Below, in pieces: positions 19,137-27,838 of a stretch of 64,000 nucleotides of DNA. The notes under the pieces were generated by a model. It made no database searches, was not told the DNA's origin, and worked only from the letters and a program-made list of their open reading frames with translations. The position numbers and the translations under genes are program-made. Source of the DNA: Isochrysis galbana (lineage: Eukaryota > Haptophyta > Isochrysidales > Isochrysidaceae); assembly GCA_018136815.1 (NCBI GenBank), contig CM030938.1, positions 4,293,448 through 4,357,447 of the forward strand. The letters run 5' to 3'. How positions within the stretch are numbered: the stretch's first letter is position 1; the number at the start of each line of letters is the position of its first letter.

Positions 19137-20698
19137 CTCCTCCTTCTGCTAATTAGAGGGGGCCCGTTTAACGTATGGTTTTGGCCTGTTACTCTTTTGC
19201 TGTTTATGTTTGAGTGCAGAGTGTTGATTTGTGTGTGCTCGATGCTATCGTACTATCTCGCCGCCTTTCGCCGTTGGTCGCTCGACTTTTGATATCTTGG
19301 AGCACAGGGGACGCCGCGTTGTAACTTGGGTACCGCCACACCGCCCAAACATCCAGGTAAAACTCTCGTAAAAGAGAGAAGAGGATGGGTTGCAGCGTTG
19401 AGTCCTGCGGTCTGCCGCGCCGGCCGCCGTTTCTACACCTTATCGTCCGGATGGGTGTGGTACCCCTTGTCTTTTCGATAGTCACGCACTATTCTTATAG
19501 TTCGTCGTTCGTCGTTGGTCGTTCGTCGTTCGTTCTTCGTTTCTCGATTCTCGATTCTCGTCGTTCCGCGTTCTTACCGTTCTTCGTTTCTCGTTCTCGA
19601 TTCTCGATTCTCGTCGTTCCGCGTTCTTATCGATCCTCGATTGTAGTTCGTATCTTCTTGGTGCGTCGCTCATCACGTCTTCCGTCTTCGTTCGGCGGTT
19701 GGCGCGCGGCTCTCCACTCGAATTCATCGTTCATTCGCTCTTCGCTCTTCGGTCTCGTTAAGGATTGCTCTTCCACCTTTTCTGTGGCTTATCCGGAGCT
19801 CTCCGATGTCCGTTAGGTTCTCTTCTTTCCTCGCGGGACGCTCGATCCTAGCAGGGGGGTGTCGCATTCGCGAATCGACACTCGTTAGGCTTCGCTCTTC
19901 TCTTCGTCGTTCGGCATTTATCGTTATAATTCTCTGCTTTCTCTCGTTCTCGGTCAAAAGCTTCGCTTGGATGTTGGATGCATGGGATCGTGGGTTGTGG
20001 AGCGCTCTCTCTCTCTTTCTCTCGAAAGAGAAGGGAAGTGTCCCCACCTTTCTTCCTCCCAGGCGCCTCGCAAATAAATAATTTTAATTTGCTATCTCCC
20101 CTGCGTTTCTTTATCTGCTTCTGGGGGCAATCAGGTTTAATTTGCGACCTCTTCGTATCTCCCCCTTAGGCGCATCGCACTTCTCTCTTCTCTCGTCTTA
20201 TTCGGTAGGTCCCTTGGAATCCTGCGTAGCAAGATTGCCCCTCGTTTTCGTTATGGTGCGATTCCCGTTCGAGACAAGATCGCCGACAGATCGCCCTTTC
20301 ATCGTCGTCCGTCGTGTCTGATCGGAGTGTTTGGGTTTGATTTCAGTCGAGTTATGTGATGAGAAAGACCTGGGGCGAGAGTCGGGGTGTTTTCCTGGGT
20401 GTCTCTGTCCGTCGTCCTGTCGTCAGTCGTCATCCGTCGCTCTCGCTCTCGTCGCTCTCGCTCTCGTAACACTCATACCCTACAGTCTCGCCTCGCCTCG
20501 CCAGCCCCTGCTGCCATCACAGCCCTCCTCTCACTCGCCCTCGCCTCTCGCCGCTCGTCCGCTCGTTCGATGTCTCTCTCGCCGCCGTCCTCGCCCTCGC
20601 CCAAGCCCGCCTGCCCGCTTTCCTCTGCTGACGGGCTTCAGCCCGTCAGCCCCTCTGAAGTCGTCTCCTCCGCCGCGCCTACCGCCGGCATGCCCCCC
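19137..20698 (+). mobile_element. Truncated Ty3/Gypsy leader plus gag start (copy C)
   Basis: 19153-19240 (GAGGG...CGTTTAACGTATG, GAGTGCAGAGTGTTGATTTG) is nearly identical to 46187-46255. TC/CG-rich leader sequence follows, with many TTCGTCGTTCG repeats at 19500-19680. From 20571 a Ser/Pro-rich ORF starts MSLSPPSSPSPKPACPLSS, resembling a gag N terminus. It is cut at 20699 where the palindromic TIR sequence begins. Confidence 0.65.
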
Positions 20699-20870
20699 CC
20701 CTCGAGAGCTATCGGGGGACCGAGAAAATCCCCCGATCGCCTATATCGGGGGATTTCTCATGCCCCGGGGAGCTATCAGGGATACTCTTTCCAGAATTCA
20801 AAGTCTCTTTTCAAGACTTTCAACAGGCGAAAGCGGGGACCCCCCGACAAGTGCAACTGCCCGAGCGAGC
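20699..20870 (+). repeat. Partial, decayed copy of the palindromic terminal inverted repeat
   Basis: GAGAGCTATCGGGGGACCGA, GAAAATCCCCCGAT and GGGGATTTCTCATGCCCCGG match the ends of the element at 44379-47787, in the orientation of its left end. The outer half of the repeat is missing and the inner part has drifted. Confidence 0.75.
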
Positions 20871-20877
20871 CGACTGT

Positions 20878-21000
20878 AGGAGAATATTGGACTAGCTCTA
20901 GGAGGTAAAGGAGAGAGAATATTGGACTAGCCCTAGAAGGTAAAGAACAGAGAATATTGGACTAGCTCTAAGAGGTAAAGAAGAGAGAATATTGGATTTT
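20878..21000 (+). repeat. 35-bp satellite, left block
   Basis: Three to four units of the GAATATTGGACTAGCTCTA / AGGTAAAGAAGAGA satellite described at 22581-23210. A hAT relic separates it from two further units at 21945-21990. Confidence 0.9.
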
Positions 21001-21005
21001 AGCTC

Positions 21006-21944
21006 CAACCCTCGCCTTGATTAAAATGACTACGATGACTACATTCATTTTTCCTTTAGTCTGACTATGAGTACAACAACAACAACCTTGGAATTAATCA
21101 TGGCATAATTAATCGTTTTTTTCAATAGTCATAAAACTTGACTATAGTCAACTAAAACACTCTGCCACTCTGCCCCGGCTGAAGAAGAAGCGCAAGCTCA
21201 TGTGCAACGACTCCGAGGACTCAGGCAACGAGCGCATTGGCTCAGAGTTCTCAACGGGCACGCACGATCGATGTCGACGCTGTGTGCGAAGAGGTCGACG
21301 AGTGGAAGACCCTGGCGCACGACATCATCCAAAAGTTCAAGGACGAAGAGGGCATCATCAACGAGTTTGCGCTCATGTGGTCAGTGCGCGACCGATTCCC
21401 CTTGCATTTTTGTGTGTTTAAGCAATGTGCCTCTCACCTGCACCACGAGGCACGAGGCCAATATGGAGCAAATCTTCTCGCTAGCAGGTCGCATCTCCGC
21501 CCCCAACATGATGCCCGAGAGGCGGGCCGTGCTGACGCGCATCCACTTCAATAAGAAGACCTCGATGCCCACGATGGCTACGATCCGAGTAGGAGATCCG
21601 AGAGAGGTATTTTAAGAAGTTTCGCAAGGCTGGGCAAGCCTGGCAAGCGTTTGTCGATGAGTTGGTGGATGTAGCCGAGTATGAGTAGTAAGTGTGGTAG
21701 GTCGGTAAGTGCTGGTGCGTGTCGGTGACCAGGCGAGCGGGCATTCGCGTGTGCTGTGTGTGCTGCGCCGGCGCCAGCCGTAGTCGAGTATTATGATTAT
21801 TTTAGTCGTCATGGGCTCGCCACCATTAATTATGCCTTGATTAGCAGCCTTTGGCCATTAATCAAGGCATAATGCATAATTACAGCAAATCTCATGTAGC
21901 CATAGTCAATACTCAACTAAATGGTGTATTCAAGGAGAGGGTTG
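21006..21944 (+). mobile_element. hAT-type DNA transposon relic inserted in the satellite
   Basis: The ends CAACCCTCGCCTTGA (21006) and TCAAGGAGAGGGTTG (21930-21944) are inverted repeats with one mismatch. They are flanked by TTTAGCTC and ATTAGCTC, an 8-bp target duplication with one mismatch, as expected for hAT. Inside, 21176-21688 encodes in broken frames a hAT C-terminal dimerisation region: EEVDEWKTLAHDIIQKF, then EANMEQIFSLAGRIS and PERRAVLTRIHFN, then a tail to a stop at about 21688. The catalytic part is deleted, so it cannot move itself. Confidence 0.7.
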
Positions 21945-22580
21945 ATTAGCTCTAGAAGGTAAAGAAGAGAGAATATTTGACTAGCTCTCCTACATAGATG
22001 CTCCGTTAGGTATCAGGTCGTCAGGTTTCGGCTCCCTTAGCATGATATCAGGCCGTATTCTCAGCCTAATATCAGGTTATCAGGTTGTTACGCACGGCTC
22101 CCTTAGCATGATATCAAGCCCTATTCTCAGCCTAATATCAGGTTATCAGGTTGTTACGCAATATTATAAGTATAGTAGTGATTATCAAAAGAATAGCTTA
22201 TACTACTTATACTTATACTTCTGTATTGCTGATCATTGATTATAAATTACCCTCAGACACTTATCTATTATCTAGCTAATACAGTGCTGGGCCGCCAGGG
22301 GGGGGGGGGGCGCCCCTCCTCACTGTCTTGACTCCCCTCATGCCCTCGCCGTGAGGGGCGAGAACGAGAACCACCCATCCCCCCTTTCCCCCGCTGTTTT
22401 TTCGCGCTAAGTGTACGACTACTACTTACTACTACAAGAGAATTCAATTGTCAATTATATTTATAGTCGCCTGACCTCGGCATGTCCTTATATATCAAGC
22501 CATCAGGTCATCAGGTCTAGAGGACCTAATATCATATGATATCAGGACCTAATATCAGCCTAATGGAGCATCTATGCTCT
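21945..22580. other. AT-rich spacer between satellite blocks
   Basis: Two satellite units (to 21990), then AT-rich DNA with a tandem pair near 22040-22160 (ATGATATCA, CCTAATATCAGGTTATCAGG). A similar ATATCAGG-rich stretch lies at 22500-22570, and a poly-G run is at 22301-22311. No gene is seen. Confidence 0.6.
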
Positions 22581-23210
22581 CCTAGAAGGTAAAGAAGAGA
22601 GAATATTGGACTAGCCCTAGAAGGTAAAGAAGAGAGAATATTGGACTAGCCCTAGAAGGTAAAGAAGCTTAAAGAAGAGAGAATATTGGACTAGCCCTAG
22701 AAGGTAAAGAAGAGAGAATATTGGACTGCTAGCTCTAAGAGGTAAAGAAGAGAGAATATTGGATTAGTTCTAGAAGGTAAAGAAGAGAGAATATTGGACT
22801 AGCCCTAGAAGGTAAAGAAGAGAGAATATTGGACTAGCCCTAGAAGGTAAAGAAGAGAGAACATTGGACTAGCCCTAGAAGGTAAAGAAGAGAGAATATT
22901 GGACTAGCCCTAGAAGGTAAAGAAGAGAGAACATTGGACTAGCCCTAGAAGGTAAAGAAGAGAGAATATTGGACTAGCCCTAGAAGGTAAAGAAGAGAGA
23001 ACATTGGACTAGCCCTAGAAGGTAAAGAAGAGAGAATATTGGACTAGCTCTAGAAGGTAAAGAAGAGAGAACATTGGACTAGCCCTAGAAGGTAAAGAAG
23101 AGAGAATATTGGACTAGCTCTAGAAGGTAAAGAAGAGAGAACATTGGACTAGCCCTAGAAGGTAAAGAAGAGAGAATATTGGACTAGCTCTAGAAGGTAA
23201 AGAAGAGAGA
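22581..23210 (+). repeat. 35-bp tandem satellite array with a 70-bp higher-order repeat
   Basis: About 17 head-to-tail units of GAATATTGGACTAGCCCTAG plus AAGGTAAAGAAGAGA (35 bp). In the last 11 units GAATATT and GAACATT alternate strictly, so the array there is a dimeric 70-bp repeat. Near the right end the CTC/CCC variant alternates in step. One unit carries a 10-bp insertion. The array ends 98 bases before the ATG of the LC8 gene. Confidence 0.95.
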
Positions 23211-23308
23211 GGAGGCGGGGCGAAGCAGTTGCACTCTCCCTCTCTCTCCCGCTCCGCCCCCCCCCCGCCTTCTCTCTCCGTCTCCCCCTTCTCTGGCTCA
23301 CGTGCGCG

Positions 23309-23623
23309 ATGGGCGAGCCGGCCGAGCTCAAGGTGGTGAGCACCGACATGTCGGAGGAGATGGTCGCCGACCTCAAGGCCACCGTCCTTGACGTGCTCTC
23401 CAAGGGCGTCAAAGCACACAAAGACATCGCTTCGGCTGTCAAGGCGCAGTATGACATCAAGCATCCCCCGCCGGACAACAAGGCGACGAGTGGCGTGTTC
23501 CACTGCATTGTCGGCACCAACTTTGCCTGCTCCGTCACCCACGAGACACACTTCGCATGCCTAATGAAGGCGGGAAACCTGAACATCTTGATCTTCAGGA
23601 GCAAAGACTCACCGTTTGACTGA
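23309..23623 (+). CDS. DYNLL: LC8-type dynein light chain, intronless
   Basis: 104 residues, against about 89 in typical LC8. Family motifs are clear: TDMSEEMVADLKATVLDVL, KDIASAVKAQYD, FHCIVGTNF and SVTHETHF, ending ILIFRSKD. A Pro/Asn-rich insertion lies between the second helix and the HCIVG strand, and the C terminus is extended. LC8 dimers bind short linear motifs in dynein intermediate chains and many other partners, in flagella and cytoplasm. A pyrimidine tract (23225-23290) lies between the satellite and the ATG; the satellite would sit in or beside the promoter. Confidence 0.93.
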   Translation: MGEPAELKVVSTDMSEEMVADLKATVLDVLSKGVKAHKDIASAVKAQYDIKHPPPDNKATSGVFHCIVGTNFACSVTHETHFACLMKAGNLNILIFRSKDSPFD

Positions 23624-24197
23624 GAGGCAGGAGAGACAGAGAGAGTGAGTGAGTGACCGAGCGAGAGTGAGTATGCGTGAGAGAGAGTGGAGGCAAGGGG
23701 CCAGAGGGAGTGAGACAATAGGCTCATGGATCGATATACTCAGACGATTGTGCAGAGGGTGCCCTCCCTGCTCTCACTAGCTGGTCTTAAGCAGCAACTG
23801 GTGTGCATCACTACTCATCAGTTGCTGGATCGTGATGCAATGGCCGCACACTCCTCGGGCAGCCGACGGCAGGACGAGAAGTTTCGCGCTCCGCTTCTAC
23901 AACGGGTGGCGCGTGACCTCTTGTTGGGCTGTACAATTTCTCATCTCACGAGGTAGTCAACGCATATGAGCGTGGTTTGTGGTTGTATCTGTGTTCAGCT
24001 GTTGCTGCTAGTCGCTACGCGTCGTATTTCTGCGCCCGTGAATTTGCCCTATGTCTTTCTCTCTATCGTCTATCTACGCTTCATGCGTATATGCCAGGCG
24101 CCCAGGAATGCGGGGGCGCAACGATTGAGGGCGGGCCCATGGCCCATGTAATAGAAAATTAAAATTATGCAATTCGGGGGTTTTTGCAGGGGTTTCA
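23624..24197. other. Intergenic, 3' of LC8
   Basis: Contains a run of GAGAGTGAG-like simple sequence just after the LC8 stop. No exon with a recognisable protein and no repeat shared with the rest of the window. Confidence 0.4.
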
Positions 24198-24263
24198 CTC
24201 CGATTTCACCAAGGTTTCACTCCGCGTTTGACTTCAAACGCGGAGTGAAACCTCGGTGAAACC
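24198..24263. repeat. Long, nearly perfect hairpin
   Basis: GGTTTCACTCCGCGTTTGA (24213-24231) and its exact complement (24234-24252) are separated by two bases (CT). Outside the perfect 19-bp core, pairing continues for about 11 more bases per arm with one or two mismatches. It lies about 230 bases upstream of the first recognised exon of the next gene. Confidence 0.9.
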
Positions 24264-24487
24264 ATGTTTGTCTAACTCCGCCCAGTGGGCGCGAAGAACA
24301 ACTCTGGCGGGTTTCACTACCAGTTTTTTGCTTCTCCACGAGCGATGGCGGTGCGCTTGCGCCCGCCACCCTGGGAGCGAAAGGGTGGGGGTGCGGCGGC
24401 ACCGGGGCCACGCGAGCCCGCGCGCGCACACCAACCTCACCTATCATCACCTCACTCTCGCCCTCTCCCGGCACGCCGTGAACGCAG

Positions 24488-25453
24488 GCCGAGGCGGACG
24501 ACGCGAACAAGAAGTGGCGCATGGATTGGACCGAGCCGCGGAAGATCGCTCTGCTGAAGCAGGTGATCGACTGCGGCCCGAAGGCCTTCATGACCTTCAA
24601 GGAGGGCAAGTCAAGGGACGGCGAGAAGCACACCCAGGCGCACGCGTGGACGAACAAGACCGACGGCATCCTGACGCTCACCTTGCTGGACGAGAGCTTC
24701 AGGGAGTTTGGGGACGTTTTCCCCAGCCCCTACACGTCAGTGCTGAGCTCCCTGAAGAGGTGGCTGAAGGTGTGTGCGCGCATGCTGGGCTTGGCTGGGT
24801 TCCCAGGTCGAAGAAAGCACGCGCCGGCGCCGGCGTAGCGCGCGCTACGCGTGGGCAGGGTGCATGCGCTTCAGTTCCACTGCTCACCGTCTCCACTTCG
24901 TTCGCGATCGTATTGCAGGAAGGGGCTCACTTGTACACCCAGGGCAAGGAGCAGCGAGAGCCCGTACAAGTCGACCATCCAACGCAAGTGGAGGACACCA
25001 AGTCGGAGAAATTCACAGAGTACGAACAGCTCATCGTGCAAGTGGCGGAGATCTACAGGATGGCAAACGACGAGGCGGCACGTGTCAAAATGCTCAAGGA
25101 AGCCGACCGCGCGGCCGGCACCGCGCAAGACGCCGCGGCTCGGGCCGCACACAAGGCTCTCAGCGAGGAAGAATTGCACGTGAGTAGACGCACATGTGCC
25201 CCGGCCCCTCGCACCCCACCAGCGCGAGTTGGCTGCCATCACCCATCACGTGCCCTCGGCCCTGCAGGCGGCGGAAAACGGCGCGGCTAAGAACAACAAA
25301 GACGACGCCAGCACCACAAGCGAGGTAGCCCAGGCGCGGGGCAAGGCAGGCGACAAGGTAGGCGACAAAGGAGGCGAGAGGCAAAGCACAAAGCAGATGA
25401 ATGAATGTAGGATCGTGGCAAGGCATTCTCCGACTGCCCGACGCGGTTACTAG
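24488..25453 (+). CDS. Unrecognised protein with SANT-like start and coiled-coil tail (at least 3 exons, 5' incomplete)
   Basis: Exons 24488-24769, 24919-25179 and 25268-25453 have GT-AG borders and join in phase 0 (243 codons including stop). The first exon begins after an AG, so at least one upstream exon is missing; ATG 24521 is internal or an alternative start. WTEPRKIALLKQVIDCG resembles the first helix of Myb/SANT-type modules in transposon-derived proteins, but the match is weak. The second exon is a charged helix likely to coil (VQVAEIYRMANDEAARVKML). The last exon has a GDKVGDKGGE repeat, found again at about 53855-53890, so this belongs to a multicopy family. Confidence 0.65.
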
Positions 25454-26154
25454 CCTACAAGATGTAGGCTGTTTGTGGTCTCCGGCTGGGGTTTATGATC
25501 TCCGGCTGAGGCTGAGGCTCGTTTCTCGTCGTTCTCTTCGTTCTAGGGGTAGGCCAAAATATCCACGATTTTTCGCCCAAATATCCATGGGGGATATCTC
25601 CGATATATCTCAAAGTTCAGCCCAAATATCTCAAGAAATATCCATAGATATCTCTCGCTTTCGCGTCTATTGCACCGCATCCCCGCGCGCATCGCCACAC
25701 ATGCGCATGCCACCGTGTCCACTAAAAACCTAAAATCTAGGCCTTGGTTGCTCCTTCTCACACTATCCTTAATATTCCTAATCTAACACCAATACAATAC
25801 ATGTGGTGTGATGATGCATAAAAAAAAACTTCTGAAGATTCGGGGCTACTCGCCTACTAGCTACGGGACCCTCCTTTGCCTCTGCTATCTACATCGCCCT
25901 TAACTTCCCTCCCTCCACCTCTCTTCCCCTGCCCCCCTTCTTTCCTTTTTCTTCGGTTTCCGGGGTCCGGCCTCGGTGCGCTACCTGAGGCCTGGTTCGG
26001 AGTGTGGGGGTCCGGGCAGGCCTTTTGAGTGTGTCGATATTGCCGTGTGAGTCCGTCGGTCTATGTTCTATTTGTTTTAGTTGAGTCCGGGTTTTAGTGT
26101 CTCTGGTGTCGATATGAGTGGCGTGCCGGAGCTTCAGTTGCTTTGGTTGTCTTG
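25454..26154. other. Intergenic with an AAATATC-rich cluster
   Basis: 25553-25660 contains at least six ATATC/AAATATC motifs spaced irregularly over 110 bases. The rest is CT-rich, then G/T-rich toward the LINE 3' end. No coding exon is seen. Confidence 0.45.
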
Positions 26155-27102
26155 TTATTTGATCTCCTCGACTACGTGCATGATCCCTAGCTTGGTAGTT
26201 AGTTCCACTAACTCCGCACTAGGCCTAAGTCCGCCTTTGTCGTTCCTACTGAAAACGGGTCTCAGGTCATTCATGCCTGTCCTTTTCTTGGGTTGCCTAC
26301 CCATGCCCGCTTGGGCAGTTCTCGCCGAATCAGTTTCTTGTGCGAATAGGAGTGCTTTGCGTAGTTTGGTGTATCTCTCTATGGTTCTTATCAGTATGGA
26401 TTCCTCCGAAAACTTTAAGCCGTCGTAATGTATCCTATAGAAGTCCATGATTATATATCTCCACGCTAACAGGTATAGTATACATATCGCTTTTGGGGCG
26501 TCTCCTTTCGGGAAGACGAATAGGTTGTCTACAATGATTTCCTCTCTGTTTCTTTCCGCCTTGGGTGAGAAGCGTGCGACTTTATTCAGTTCGCCTAGGA
26601 TGTTGGTTATCCTGGTGCACTCGCCTAGGTGGGTCGAGGATTCATCCGCTTCCCCACATATGCGGCACGTGTTGTCTCTGTCTGGAAAGCGGTTATAAGT
26701 GCCCACTCGCCTATGTGTGATATGTTTGAAATGTAGGTGCATGTCTCGCGCCGTTATCATTGGCGAGGTGTAAATCTTCGCGAGGTGTGTCCATGTATCG
26801 CCAGGGATTTGGATTTTTTCCTCCCATTTGGTCGGCCCTGTGAGGCGTTTACGTTTGCGTTCTTTCCGCTGGAGGGCCTCGGTTAAATGTTCTACTCCGG
26901 TGCCGTCCAGCGGCGTCTTGCCGTCTAGTGTGTATTCGTCCGCTAGCGGGTACTCTAGTCTCTTGTTGGATTTGTATCCTCCCCCCCATTGCGCCGGTGG
27001 GGACGGGTCTAAGTTCGAGGGTGCGGCGGGTAATCTTTTTCCGATTATGGGTGTTCCTAGGTATGAGAGTTCCGCCTCGTACCATCTTTCCTTGATGTTC
27101 AC
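26155..27102 (-). mobile_element. LINE C-terminal fragment with CCHC zinc motif
   Basis: An uninterrupted 315-residue reading frame on the minus strand. It resembles the last third of the LINE at 30.5-33.2 kb: YPLADEYTLDGKTPLD, DMHLHFKHITHRRVGTYNRF, the zinc motif CRICGEADESSTHLGEC and LLAWRYIIMDFYRIHY. The reverse transcriptase is absent, consistent with 5' truncation. It is a different subfamily from the 30.5-kb copy (roughly one third identical). Confidence 0.85.
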
Positions 27103-27838
27103 CTACTACCGCTAGCTATAAGGACCACGCACTCACGGTACCGACTCACGCCATCGCCTATACCCCAGAACACTCACTCCCTTTACACTACCCCCTTCAT
27201 TCCTTTGTCTTTGGTATCGGGGGGGGGGGCCGCGTGCACTACGACGGGTCAAGCGCAAGGGGCGGGCTGGGGCAGACCTGTTGTTGGGTGTTCCTGTGGC
27301 AGACAAACGTAAAACGCCTTCTGAACTATCTTATATTGTCCCCGGGGGGTCTCGGCCCCCGCCCTTCGGCCTTTCTTCGTCCGCTGCCGCACTTTCGCGG
27401 TGTTTGCTTGCCGCGCGGGGTGTCCTCCCGTTGATATACCGTAGACAGGCGGTTCTCTTACCTATTAAGACCCGAGCCCCTAAGTAGAGCACGAGGGGAG
27501 TTGCCGCAAGGCGGGGAATGAGGGTGGGGAAGGGAAGAGGGCGTGGCTACGAGGAAACGCTCCAGTGCCACGTGTGAGGCGAGAATATTAAAAGGTTTTT
27601 TTTCTCAAGGTTTCCCCGTTCAAAGCCTCAACGTAGAGCTTGGAAGCTAGAGTTAGAGTGTACCCCTTTAGCTGTGATGCGACACAAGCAACCGCTTAAC
27701 GCACGCTCATGATAATTTCCGCGGATGCAAAGACAGGCAACATCCATGTATGCACTCCGCTGGGCCCGTGCCCACAAAAGTTTGGGCGCTCCTCAACACA
27801 CAGCCGCCTCAAACGCGTGAGCGAATCGGAAGACGGAA
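27103..27838. other. Intergenic between LINE fragment and AK7-like gene
   Basis: Poly-G run at 27221-27229, then C/G-rich sequence. 27566-27605 carries the GAGGCGAGAATATTAAAAGG plus poly-T block found four times in the window. No gene is recognised. Confidence 0.45.

Noticed and set aside
22581-23210. CRISPR-like regular repeats
   Set aside because: The 35-bp units are contiguous with no unique spacers, and the genome is eukaryotic; it is a satellite.
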